NCBI RefSeq assembly: GCF_024586455.1
Contig: NC_065922.1
Location: 35,398,089-35,462,088 of the forward strand
Direction: 5' to 3'
Source: Bactrocera neohumeralis
Taxonomy: Eukaryota > Arthropoda > Insecta > Diptera > Tephritidae
Length of the DNA: 64,000 bases
The notes beneath the pieces were generated by a model. That model made no database searches. It was not told the DNA's origin and worked only from the letters and a program-made list of their open reading frames with translations. Within the stretch, counting starts at the first letter, position 1. The number at the start of each line of letters is the position of its first letter. Both the position numbers and the translations under genes were made by a program. Of the stretch, positions 25,515 through 37,191 are shown piece by piece.

Positions 25515-28500
25515 CAACAATATAACGAACTCTAAAAATGAAACGAAACCGTAAAAGACTCACGAGCCAATTTTGCATGCGATAATGCAGACTTGTATTA
25601 AAATACATGATATAGATATACAATATAGTATAGTTCTTGTTTGTCAGTCCAGAATAAATTTGATAAGGCGGTATAAGATAATTGCAGAAAATTGTGGGGA
25701 ATTAAAGATGTTGAAAAAGGCTCTTTAGTGTCACCAGTTCTACGTACTAAAAAATTAAGCTTTAAGAAACATATTCAATTCTTACAATATACTATTTTGT
25801 TTTTTATCAAAAAAAATTTTTCACTGTTCCTGACCTATGGCATTTACTTCATGGCGAACCAATAAAATGATCCAATTGTTTACAAAATTCTTTGTCACTA
25901 CACCAAAACTCCTAGTGGTTGTTCGATTTCAAGCAGAACAGAACAGAACAGAAAAAGGAACACTGAGGAACGTATAAATATATTTATACAGAATACCACA
26001 CCTGCAAGAGCATACTTAGCAGGAACCGGATCCGTTAACCAATCATAAGCATGTGAACGGCCATGTACCGTCATTAGACCCATCTGACATTTGGAGAATT
26101 GGTTTGGTGACTAGCATTAAAGAAACCGTACAATATTAGAAAATAAAATGGCATACAGAAAATAGTCTGTGCAAGGGTTACCGCGGCTAATATGCCATTT
26201 CCGAATCGTACATTTACATCAACTGCCCTCAGAGGTTTTCAAACGAAAAGTAGTAGCATATCTAGCTAGGAATTGTAGTTAGATGAAGGGACTGATTTTA
26301 TGAAAATGCTTAACCCTATTCATAAGTCATACCATAGGTCATTGCTGGATTTCTATAGTTTCCCTTTCAAGTGAGGATTTCATTTCGATGTAAAAGAAGA
26401 AGTTTTAGTACGAGAGACGGATACTATATGCTGTAGTATCGACGGATCAATATGAACAATTTTTTTCGGAGAATATATTACCTTAAGCAGTAATCTCTCT
26501 CAAAGTAAAATTTTGTCAAGATACTCATCCAGTCAAATGCACAGAAAGAGAAGTTTTTTCCATGCAAGCCCTATATACACGGATCGTTCGGTTTGACATT
26601 AAAGATTAATTCCAGTGAGTCGACAATTGAAAATTTCTTAGTCATCCACTTGCCCACATTATTTCTATGAACAAAAACTCATACCAAATTTTGTGCAAGT
26701 TAGACGAAACCGAAACGAGTCAATACCATGACCGCTCTGGACCAGCAAAGAAGAGCTTGATCTTCAATTTGAACAAACAGCTCAGAACAGATGGAAATCA
26801 ATAACCAAATGTAAGATTAGGAAGCGGATAGGTCTAATTATGGCAGTTAAAACTAAGAACAAAATTTATATATAGATTTAGGAAGGATATTTCAAAAATG
26901 GTTGGACTTGTTCAGTATATGCCTTATCATAGATAGCCGGACAACCACCTTTATTAAATGAAAGAGACTAGTTCGACAAATCAGGCGGTTTATTGGCAAA
27001 TTGACGGTTTTAAGTATTACGTACTATCGTAATATTCGTCGTTATTTCTCACCCGATGCGATAGAAACCGTCAAGGATGATCGCTTATGATATAAGTCGT
27101 ATTTGGACATCGTGGAAATATCCCACTTTGGTTTGTGTTACACAAAATGAAATGAAGAAAACTACAGAGAGCTTCTGGGTAACATGTTGCTGGAGTTTTA
27201 TGAACAATTTCGAATTCATAAAGCTGCGTTAACTCGAGGATTTTTGGAAAGAAAAAAATTGTTGTATTGAAACAGGAAGGTGGCCTTCACAATAACACTA
27301 ATTAATTAATTAATTTAACATCTAATTTCTACTATTTAATTTTAACAATTAAATCAATATGAAATTTCATTGTGGAATATTTATAAAATATTAAACCGCA
27401 ATGCATGTACACCAGTTTCTAAATCAATGCCTGCCTATATGTTGATAAAATTTCTAATTACGGTTATTATTTTTCGCAGAATTTTTCTCATTTATTTTGC
27501 CACCAAAACCAACAAAAGTGGCCACGCATTTAATTACGCTAATTAAATGTGGCTGAAAGTTGATTCGACCAATGAAGGGCACACAGCCGACCCAACGTGC
27601 GACCCATTAAAAGCAATTTATTTGTATAAAATCCCAACTTTAATGCCATAATTTTGAATGGTAGCTGCGTGTGAAGGTTTCACACTCAAACCATACCGGC
27701 AAAGGTCCGCGCTTTTTATTCGCACATAATAATAAAATGTTGCGGAATCAGCGACGCCGTGAGCCCACCACTGGTTTGCTGAGTGTTTACAAAATGACTA
27801 AATGGAAATATTAAAATCCCATAACGCTAAATCATTTCGCATTAGCACGTGCTGCAGAGTAAGTGAGAGGGGGATGAAGCGCCAAAGGTTTAACAATTGG
27901 ATAATGCCACATGAACCGGCATATTTATTAAATATTGTGAAGCTGTATGCAAATGGAGATTCATTTTGCTTTAGTGGAAAATAGGTATTCTCATTCAGCA
28001 GTGCTTTTTTCACATTACCGTTATGTGTCCAATGACAACAATTATTTGTACAATGTTTCCCGCCTTAAATGGCAATTTTTGCTTTTGAAATAAATATATT
28101 TCCGAGCAAATATTTAATGGCAATTAATGATAATCAAATTAATAAAACATCAGCGCCTGCAAAAAGTTCAGCGACTTTGCATAGAGTTTTTCCCGCTATT
28201 GAATATGCTTAATTGACTAATTGGCTGGAATTGAGAGTGGCATGAATGGTGTTTGCTCAATTTGTACACTTTTTGTCGGACACAAATTAGCAAACATTTT
28301 AATTTGATTAAATCTGTAATTTGACAATTATACGACTTAAACCATAAGTGATCGGAGGTTGTGATTATTTTGTGCTAATTGGAGAGAAAGCTTTTGCACT
28401 TCTTAATATTTGGCATTTATATGAAACATTTACTGTAAGCTTAGTTAATACCGTATATGCTTAAGGTCTAGTGAAAGAAAATCCATTATTATCTCCATAG

Positions 28501-28695
28501 CTTTAGTAATCTGTACATGGTGTTGTAGTAGTGCGATCGGGTAACGCTATAGACCATATTTAATTAATATCCAACTTGAAACAAAAAAACCATTATGTAT
28601 TTAGGTTTAGGTCAAGGTTTTATCAGAGATTTCTAATACAAGAAAATATCTATATTGGCGCCAAAGAAGAAAGAGATTCATACTTAAAAAAAATA
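25515..28695. other. No gene recognised
   Basis: About 3.2 kb, partly unique. A short reverse-oriented family A piece (TTTTTTCCATGCAAGCCC...ATCGTTCGGTTTG) lies at about 26550-26605. The stretch 27470-28330 is repeat-poor and may be intronic. No exon could be supported. Confidence 0.5.
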
Positions 28696-28699
28696 CAGA

Positions 28700-29463
28700 A
28701 ACCACAAATTTAATGGAGAAAGTTTATTATCATTCGAAAGAAAACCCTTTGGCATTTATTTTTTGAAGATTACTTCTTTCAAATGTTGGCCGCGCCTACG
28801 TCTCAGATGGTCCATCCTTTGAGTCTAATTTTCAATGACTCGTTCGAACATTTCGACATCCAAAGCCTAAATCGAAGAGAGATTGTTCGCATAGACTTTA
28901 CATTTTACATATCCCCACAGGAAAAATTCTCACGCCGTCATATCACATTATCCTGGAGCCCAATCGACTGGCCCAAAAAGCATGAAAATATCTGCTCACC
29001 GAAGTGTTCGCTCCATTAATTCATTAACTGATTCGATATGTGGGAAGTGGCGCCGACTTGTTGATACCAAATGTCGCCGAGATCAAGAGCTTCAATTTCA
29101 GGCATCAAATAGTCGGTTATCATGGCGCGATAACGGTTGCCATTGACGGTTGCGTTCTCACCGTCAACATTTTTGAAGAAATATGGACCGATGATTCCAC
29201 CGGCCTACAAACCACACCAAACCGTTGTTTTTCTGGAAGAAATGGCAGCTCTTGAATCTCTTCAGATTGCTCTTCGTTCCAAGTGCGATAATTGGGGCTC
29301 ATCGCTGAAAAAAATTTGACTCGCAAACGTCGGATCTTCTTGGAACTTTTCAAGAGCCCATAGAGTGAAGCGATGTCGCTTGGGAAACCAATACTAAAAA
29401 ATAACAAGATAACTTGACACGACTTATGCGTGAACTGTCAAAAAAGGCTATTGAAAAAAATAC
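28700..29463 (-). mobile_element. DD41D ('rosa'-like) mariner element, copy 2
   Basis: On the minus strand the left end GTATTTTTTTCAATAGCC (29463 side) matches copies 1 and 3. The protein picks up at LYGLLKSSKKIRR and FFSAMSPNYRTWNEEQSEEI. It continues QELPFLPEKQRFGVVC, and ends with MDHLRRRRGQHLKEVIFKK and a stop. The N-terminal third is deleted, and the second Asp region is damaged. Confidence 0.8.
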
Positions 29464-29464
29464 C

Positions 29465-29990
29465 TCAACTTGGATCACTCTTTATAATGTCAGGAATTTC
29501 CTATACCAGGGAATATCTATCATGATGCTAGAGCAATTAACTTATACTATATGGTTTGCTACGCTAGTTCAGCCTTGGGCCAAGCGTAGAAAGTTACCCT
29601 AGGGATACCTTAGCTACCGTACTAGTTTCACGACCTTCCATGCCAAAGCCATATAAAAATGTGTACTGCTTTTCAAGCAATATATTCGGTTCAATTATAT
29701 GTTCTGTTAATAAAAAGACTATCGATTATTATCCCCTGAAGCTTTCCACGAAGTTCGTAATATTCAGTAGTGACCAAGACGAGCTGAGTCGTAGGTCCCA
29801 AAAAACGTTCTCTTTTGTCTAAATGATATCGCAGCACTTTCGCGTACTTTTATGCATAGCTGCAATGCAAATGAACTTTAAATATTACTCATAACTAGCT
29901 ATAAACTCATAAAGTGAAGAAGCAATTTATGGTATATATTTTGCATAGAGGCAATACAAATATACAATTATGGTGCCATAGCCTAATCTA
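29465..29990. other. No gene recognised
   Basis: Short AT-rich spacer with open frames lacking any recognisable motif. Confidence 0.4.
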
Positions 29991-29994
29991 ATTT

Positions 29995-30340
29995 AATCCA
30001 GTAATCCATAGACTTGCTATAAACCTCGATTTGAAAGACCCTCAGTGCCTTCAGCAAATTTCAGGTTTTTCGATTTCAGCTAATTTTTGGAGCGCCATTT
30101 GCTAGATAGATATAGAGTTTTGACGTCATTTTCATAAATCTATGGCTATGGTTATCGCTTTATGAAGGTAAGGTCTTCAGCTACGTTGTCAAGCATCACG
30201 TTTGCAACCTCTGCTATCGTCGTTTTTGCCAAAAATAAAGGCCTTTTGGTACGAGTCTAGCATTGACACGCTTCCTACCCAAGAGTTGATGAGATCCTCT
30301 GCTATATCTGTGATCCTAGCAGAACGATTTCCAAATACTT
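29995..30340 (-). mobile_element. Mariner (DD34D-type) transposase fragment
   Basis: On the minus strand: ARITDIAEDL, GRKRVNARLVPKGLYFWQK, TIAEVANVMLDNVAEDLTF, then ENDVKTLYLSSKWRSKN after frame breaks. This is the linker-to-first-Asp section of a mariner. It is sister to the fragment at 1556-1795 (shared TTCAGCAAATTT and TTTTGACGTCAT boxes). Confidence 0.7.
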
Positions 30341-31004
30341 TAATTTTGTGGTGGTTGGACGACTTGACTTGACAATATTTTTATAGCCAACATTTGATTT
30401 CATTACTTAAATAAATCTCACTAATTGACATAACTTCTGTAATCTAAACCTCAACTGTCCAAATATCTATCTATCTGTCTGTATCTACATATTCATAAAA
30501 AGTTCACAGCTTTCAAGTTATATATATAGACTTCTGCGAAATACTCCTTCAATTTTATTTAAGAAATATGCAAAACACAAATGCTCAATTACCTTACACA
30601 TATGAATTAAGCGCTGCATGCTACACACCTGTAACGACTATACATATTATCAACCCCGTTACATAGGTGGGTAAGCATGTCGTTCACTTAACTTGAAAGG
30701 TTATAAACTTTGCGCGCAGAACACAACAATGGAAGAGCCCTGAAAGTTGTACGTAAATTTGAGAATACTTGCAACGAGCAGAACCTGCAACAAACAGCCG
30801 GCAGACAAAGCAGCACCAGCACAACAAAAGAGTGCAACAACGGTATGAAGGAGACAACGAAGTTATAAGAATGTGCGCCCTAACATATGCATCATGTTCA
30901 CGAAAAAATTATTGTTCTTTTCTTTAGTTTCTCATTCTTCCATTAGCCTATGGAAGAGTATAGTTTGCACAATCGAGTTAGTCATGTGGCACATGTGTCG
31001 ATTT

Positions 31005-31350
31005 CCTTTTATACCCTGAACAGGGTATATAAAGTTTGACTTGATGTGTGTAACACTTGCGAGGAAATGTGGGAGACCTTATAAAGTACACATGTATATG
31101 TATGTGTATCAACAACGAGACGAGCTGACTCGATTTAGCTATGTCGGTCTATCTGTCCGTCTGTCCCTCAGTATTTGAGATATCAATATGAAATTTTGCA
31201 CACGCATTTTTCTCATCAAGAAACTTGGCTTGGATTTTTGAGACAAAGCCCTTTTTATACCCTTTTATGCCATACAAAATTCACCTGTGAATGGTATTAT
31301 AGCTTCAGAGCAGGCGTAGTTACCTTTATTCTTGTTTTATCTTTGTTTAG
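31005..31350 (+). repeat. Family A interspersed repeat, compact copy with both ends
   Basis: Starts TATACCCTGAACAGGGTATATAAAG and ends TATAGCTTCAGAGCAGGCGTAGTTACC...TTCTTGTTTTAT. In between are GACGAGCTGACTCGATTTAGC, a TCTGTCCGTCTGTCC run and GATATCAATATGAAATTTTGCAC. It lacks the 154-bp units, so it shows what the ends look like without them. Confidence 0.85.
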
Positions 31351-31654
31351 TATATATTCTTATGGGAATCTGTGAATATTTGTATAGCCTTTAGAAGACG
31401 TAGACATTTTTACTGTAATTGCCCGAAATTGTGGTAAAGTGTGCCATCATCAATCAAGTAAGAAATGTTGCAAGCTGTGTAAGATTTATAAGTGTGCTAC
31501 AAAGTTTGCAACAACTCAGTCTTTCTTTGAACCTCATAGGAAAAATGATTTTCGTTTTCCATACAATTATTGTTGAATTTACTGCGATTCTAATACCAAT
31601 TATTTTGATTTTTAAAAAAGCTATGAGTACGGAAAATTTAATTTTATAGCGAAA

Positions 31655-32300
31655 ATACTTGGACAAAAATACGAAAGCACTTATATACGTATTCTCGGTC
31701 AGAAGTGTGTTGGGAAGCAGCGCAGCACTGGAAAGTGTTGCCAGAGGTAGGCAACTTCACTACTACTGGGTGCCAGACCACAAAGGCATCGAGCGCAATG
31801 AAATTGCCAAGAATGGTATACGGCTAAAACCCGAAAAGTTGTTCAATATTGCTAAAACCATGCATTCTCTAATACGTTGATCTGGACAGAAGCATGGTTA
31901 AGAAAATCAAAACCCGATGGAATGAGCTAACTGGGTGCAAACTGCAAAAGTCATGTGCTCGGAAGTACACAAAAGTCCTATTGGTACTCGTTAGAAAAGA
32001 CTATAGCAACATGAACGGAATACTAACTGGTCACTGGGCCGGACAGATCGAGAAGACTGAAGGAAATGTCTAGAGCAAGACACCAGGGAAACAATGGAGC
32101 ATCTTTTATGCATTTATCCGCATTGCAAAACTACGCTGTAAGCATTTGGAGTCCTCACGGTATGATACACTGGAAGAGATATCCATAATGAGGCCGCAGA
32201 GTCTGTTAAAATTCGAGTCAAGCGCAGGCACCTTAAGGCTAATTACTCCACATGCACCTAGCAACTGAACTCAATATTGTATATCAAAGAACCAAAACTG
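31655..32300 (+). pseudogene. Non-LTR retrotransposon RNase H and C-terminal tail fragment
   Basis: The open frame 31659-31880 includes LHYYWVPDHKGIERNEIAK, the last RNase H block (usual WVPGHxGIxGNExAD; the Gly before His is Asp here). After a frame change it continues KVLLVLVRKDYSNMNGILTGH, then SRYDTLEEISIMRPQSLLKF near 32155-32215. The latter is the usual end of R1/jockey-like ORF2 after the cysteine-rich stretch. The RT domain is absent. Confidence 0.65.
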
Positions 32301-32304
32301 GTCT

Positions 32305-32725
32305 ATGTGTGGCTAACTGGCCTACCAGATTTACCTAACCTATACATATTAACAGTATTTGTTTATAAAGTTTAAAAAAATTAGTTATTCCTAAAAAGAA
32401 CTTTACACTGAAATTTCCTACAAGGTATTAATTGGACCTAAATATATGAGTTTTTGTATTTGACTTCCACTATTTTCTTATATTTGTGAGAGTTCACATT
32501 TCCATTGTTTACTGTGTTTGTATGCAACCAACACAAGTCACTTAGGCATACAAAATCTAATGAAAGATAAAATAATTTATAGACCTCCGAGTATTAAATA
32601 GACATATTGAAGTCGAAACCTTTTGATCTGTGTTATGTCGGTTGATTTACATTGATCAAGGAAAAGAGGGACAAGGCATAAATCTAAGTAGACATTACGG
32701 TTATAAGGGGGGATTCAAGTAAACC
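32305..32725. other. No gene recognised
   Basis: AT-rich spacer between two element remnants. Confidence 0.4.
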
Positions 32726-32727
32726 AA

Positions 32728-33520
32728 GTACTTTTTTCAATAGCCTCTTTTCGACAGATCACGCTTGAGTCGTGTTAAACTGTCATGTCATTTCGTTCAG
32801 TATTGTTTGGCATTTTATCATACACACGAGTATAAAGGCTGACGTATGGAACGACTTGGCGCATTTTTCGTCGAGATCTTAAATAGAAAACGTATAAAAT
32901 ACAGCTTGTGCAAGACTGTAGCAGCTCGACTTTCCCAACCGACATCGCTTAAAAGGCTCTTGAAAAGTTCCAAGAAGATCCGACGTTTTCGAACCAAATT
33001 TTGTTCAGCGATGAGGCTCATTTTTAGCGCAATGAGTATATAAACAAACAAAATTGCCGTATTTGGGACAAAGAACAACCTGAAGAGATTCAAGAGCTGA
33101 CATTTCTTCCAGAAGAAATAACGGTTTTATGTGGTTTTGGGCCGGTGGTTTCATATTTCTTCAAAAATGATGCCAGTGAAAAGGCGACCGCTATCGCGCC
33201 ATGATAACCGACTATTTGAAGCCTGAAATTGAAGCTCGAGATCTAGGTGGTTTTTGGTTTCATAAAGACGATGCCTTTTCCCACAAATTGCATCAATCAA
33301 TGGATGTATTGATAGAACACTTCGGTAAGCAGATAACTTCACGTTTTGACCACCAAGATCATGTAATATCACACCGTTAGACCATTTCCTGTGGGAATAT
33401 GTAAAACCTAAAGTCTATGCGGACAATCCCGCTTGGATTCAAGCCTTGGAGCAAAACAACACGCGTCATAAAGATTACCCAATTTGAAGTTTCTGTGTTT
33501 TTTTCTGCGTTTTACAAACA
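32728..33520 (+). mobile_element. DD41D ('rosa'-like) mariner element, copy 3
   Basis: Begins GTACTTTTTTCAATAGCC. A deletion joins the 5' leader to MERLGAFFVEILNRK, then PTSLKRLLKSSKKIRRFRTK. FCSAMRLIF corresponds to the first-Asp block FSDEAHF in another frame. Continues with HDNRLFEA-like residues, a second-Asp block (HKDDAFSHKLHQ) and VISHRxTISCGNM where CDITPLDF is expected. It lies about 160 bp upstream of the first receptor exon seen. Confidence 0.75.
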
Positions 33521-33677
33521 ACGTGACAAATTTAATATACCCTATTCAGGGGGTGTAACAATTTCGAATCATATGTATCAGCCAAGGGTTAAGAAATATG
33601 TAATATTTTATCTTAATAATTAATAATTAAAAATAGCTATGTAACCGCATTATAACTTATTTAAATTTGAATTTCAG

Positions 33678-36600
33678 CCTATTCTACTGCAGCGCTGTTA
33701 GCTATCGTCTTCGCCATACCCTTCGGTATGCGCATGCTGGTGCACAAAGATCGCGGACGTTGGGAAGAATTCGGACCCGCCTTCTACACAGCGCATCTGG
33801 AGCTTTTTCTCGGCAACGGTTGTTTGGGTAAGACACCAACTATTGCAAAATATCATTGGAGTTCAATTTTATAAATACATTCCAGGTGTGGGTGTTATGA
33901 TGTTGCTGGTGCTAACCATCGAAAGATATGTCTCCGTGTGTCATCCAGGCTTTTCACGTCCCGTCATGGGACCACCTGGGTAAGTTAAATGCTTTGTTAT
34001 AGCGCTTCTGCTTTTACATAAAAATTATTATTATACTTTCTAGCATTGTTGTGTTCCTAACCACACTCGTCACCTTCATCATTTACACGCCAAGCGTGTT
34101 TCGTGGTGTCCTAGTCAAGTGTATATTACACTCAGATGGCAACTATGTTTACTTTCGACGTGATAATAATGAATTCCTAAAGACGCTTTTTTACTCGGTA
34201 AATGAGCTGAACCCCCGCAATCATTGCAAAAGCTCAGAAATATTTGTTTTTCCTTTCCATAGGTCTACAAAGTAATGCTCGAGGTGATATTCAAACTAAT
34301 ACCGACTGTATTAATCGCTGGTTTAAATATGCGCATTATGTTGGTGTATCGAAAGACTTGTCAACGACGGCGTGAAATGCTGATTTCGCGCTCGAACTGT
34401 GTACGCGATGAGGATCCAAGAAAATTCGCCGAAGAACGGAGGTTATTCTTGTTGCTAGGTAAGCCATAAATACAATGTGTTTAACAAACATAAAAATTAA
34501 TAAGTTAAAATAAAAATTATAAGCCCTGACCCTTTCATGCGTCTTTAGGTAGTACATCAATATTGTTCCTCGTTTGCGTCTCCCCTATGGCCATTGTACA
34601 TATGACGATTGCTTCCGAAGTATTGCCGAACTTTTCATTTCAGGTTTGTACGAGTATATAGTCGCTGATAACAAACAATATAAATTTCTAAATCAATTTA
34701 TTTTGCTTTTTTTTACAGGTGTTTCGAGCATTAGCAAATTTAATGGAACTCACAAACTATTCTATAACATTCTACATATATTGTCTATTCAGCGAGGATT
34801 TTCGAAATACGCTGATACGCACTATCAAATGGCCTTGGGTTAGAACGAAATTGTGTCATCATGTCGATGAGGTGGGTTAAAATATTAATTAAAATTCAAT
34901 ATAGTAATAACTCCTTCGGTAATAATTATAAACTTTCTTAAGACTTTAAGTAGGCCAACCCTTATTACTAACATATTTGTGGTAATTCATTTTGTAAAAT
35001 TCATATCACGGAGGATCATGGATTGTTATTCCGACTAACCTGACTAAATTAGATTTTTCTACTCTCGGTGAAGGTATAGCAAAGAGAGATCGCAACCGAT
35101 TGTTCAGATTTCTGAATTTCCTTTTAAAGATAACCCCTTGAACTTTTCGTAAATTTTTTTGGAACAATGGGAAAATAATATGCTACTCAATGGGTTATTA
35201 TATCCTGAATAGTGCTTGTTATTTTGCCACGAAATTTGTAACAGCAAGGAGGAAACATCCGAGATCCTTTAAATTATATCTATAGAGATCAGCGTAATGT
35301 CGATTTAGCATCCGAAGAATTTTTTCAGAACGCATTACAATTCGCGTATACCTTTGAAGCCCTAATGCCCCATATATACTTTCAATGGGATTACAATCTG
35401 GACTATAGTACATACGAACCAGTACAATGTATTGGTTTCTTTGTCAAAGTATAGATCTTTAATACATATGTACATGCGATTATATATGTATTATGCAGTG
35501 ACAGTACGAAAGGTGCTTTAAATTCCGTCAAATATTTGGTCAAGCATATCTTTCAATATGCACAATGTCTTGTTGCCATCCGTAGAGGGCGAAACCTAAA
35601 CGATATAGGCTAATTCAGAATAGCAAAAGGTTTTTTCGAGGAACTTATCACGCATAACGATGGTCGTGGTACTGCTCGATTTTGGCTAAACTTAGTAAGA
35701 TACACTTTTTCATATTCCTATGTAACAGTATGAAATTGAACGAAATCGGACTACAACCACGCCTACTTCCCATATAACACAATTTTAAATTCCATCCGAA
35801 TTTTTGGACCCTAGTACCTGTAGTTGACTTTTGATCGAAAATATTGGTCAATGTGCGAAACATATAATTGAAAATCAGGGAAACCATTCTCTGACAATGG
35901 TATGTCTGTCTGTCAAAAATGGGTTAAATTGAACCAATTCTTAGGCCCCATATACTTAATATAAAGATTTTCAAACTTCGGGGTGACTTTATACTTTTTA
36001 CCGCACATATCGGCCAATATGTCAGTTATCCCAATGAAAATAAGAGAGCGTGTTTTATTCATAACAGATTATCTTTGCGTCTAAAATAGATACATTTCAG
36101 CGGAAACCTGACCTAGCTCCTATTTAACTAACATCAGGATTTTCGAACATCCGGGTGGCTTTACTCTATGATGGGTTTTACACCCTTAAGTATTTCCCTG
36201 ACTTTGATTCTTGCAAGTTGCAAGAGTATAAAATGTTCGGTGGCACCCGAATTTAGCCCTTACTTACATGTTTATTATCCATTATTATTTGAGTTGCAAA
36301 TTATCATTACTTTCACGTGTAATTAAAAACAGTTGCAAAATTTTGTAAAAATTTATTATTTTTATACCCAAAGCGACTTGTATCTAATCAAACGTCTATT
36401 TACGTTCTGACTTTTCACATTTATAAAGGCGTCACTAAGACGAAACAACAAGACCGAGTGCACCGTTTAGACTATAACTGTGTTCACTTACTGCTTAGCT
36501 GTAGGTACTACACTTTTGTTAAAAAAAAAAATATATATTTCAAAAATTTTAAGTGCGTTTTATTCAATGTCTGTGGCAGTAGTTGCCATACAAACTGAAC

Positions 36601-36993
36601 GATTAGAATCAAGCCCTTGTATGGAAAGCAGTTTTACTTGACAAGAAATCTTAACGAGATTTGGCACAGGTTATTATACTAGGCAACGGTAGAAATTGTT
36701 CAGATCGGACAACTATATAATGTCATACAAATTGAACGATCGGAATCAAGTTTTTGAACGGAAAACATTTTCGCACATTTGTTTCAGTGCAACCGAATTC
36801 AATATTTTTTCTTTAAATAATTTAACCACATAAGGAATAAACTATAAATTATTAATGCCATTATTTCTCCTTACAGATTTCAAATGCACGAGCAACACCG
36901 TTAATGCATTTCAACAAAATAGCATTACGTAATCACCATATAACGACGACATCGGGGGTGTGTACCGGCATGGGACGATCAAGTAGCATTTGA
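33678..36993 (+). CDS. Class A peptide-type GPCR, 3' seven exons (TM2 to C-terminus)
   Basis: A plasma-membrane seven-helix receptor. Exons: 33678-33827, 33886-33979, 34044-34197, 34263-34458, 34549-34643, 34719-34871, 36877-36993; every junction is GT-AG, phases agree, and the 318 codons read through to TGA. In order: TM2 (ALLAIVFAIPFGMRML), TM3 with disulfide Cys (GNGCLG) and an ERY box (LTIERYVSVC), TM4 (VVFLTTLVTFIIYTP), loop-2 Cys (VKCILH), TM5 (KLIPTVLIAGLNMRIM), TM6 (LFLVCVSPMAIVHM), TM7 (MELTNYSITFYIYC) and helix 8 (SEDFRNTL). TM6 has C-V-S-P for C-W-x-P, and TM7 lacks N-P-x-x-Y, as in FMRFamide-receptor-like invertebrate receptors. The N-terminus and TM1 are not in the immediate upstream DNA. 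Exact orthologue and ligand are unknown; likely one of the orphan FMRFaR-like receptors. Confidence 0.92.
35195..35320 (+). repeat. Family A head fragment in the last GPCR intron
   Basis: TATATCCTGAATAGTG...TTGCCACGAAATTTGTAACAGCAAGGAGGAAAC...AGAGATCAGCGTAATGTCGATTTAGC matches the head of family A. Confidence 0.6.
35325..35415 (-). mobile_element. Possible Tc1-like transposase scrap
   Basis: On the minus strand the frame reads YYSPDCNPIESIYGAL, resembling the SPDLNPIENLW box around the last catalytic Glu of Tc1-type transposases. Only about 30 codons and no second motif, so this is tentative. Confidence 0.35.
35640..36275 (+). repeat. Family B interspersed repeat, copy 2 (inside the last GPCR intron)
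   Basis: Shares the ordered blocks of 17985-18930, ending GAGTATAAAATGTTCGGTGGC-CCGAATTTAGCCC. This copy lacks the private duplications of copy 1. Noncoding. Confidence 0.8.
36570..36795 (+). repeat. Family A fragment in the last GPCR intron
   Basis: One and a half internal units: GTTGCCATACAAACTGAACG, CCTTGTATGGAAAGCAG, GAAATTGTTCAGATCGGAC and a second CATACAAATTGAACGATCGG. It ends about 80 bp before the final exon. Confidence 0.75.
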
Positions 36994-37185
36994 TTTGTTA
37001 TGTGCATAGCATCGTAACAAAAAAGTTATAAAAAAATTATAATTATATGCATATATGTACATGGTAACTCAACGATCGAATGTAATTATGATAATTCCTA
37101 TTGAAGTTGAAACATAAGAAAATAATTTAGAATGTAGAACTACATTTTGGAAAAGTAAATATTATAAATATATATTATATATTTA

Positions 37186-37191
37186 AATAAA
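37186..37191 (+). promoter_or_regulatory. Candidate polyadenylation signal of the GPCR gene
   Basis: AATAAA about 190 bp after the TGA stop, in a very AT-rich 3' region; other AATAAA-like strings nearby make the choice uncertain. Confidence 0.4.

Noticed and set aside
31419..31649. Hydrophobic 76-codon frame (+), considered as the missing TM1 exon of the receptor
   Set aside because: No GN-type TM1 motif, no fitting splice donor in the required phase, and AT-rich codon use unlike the receptor exons.
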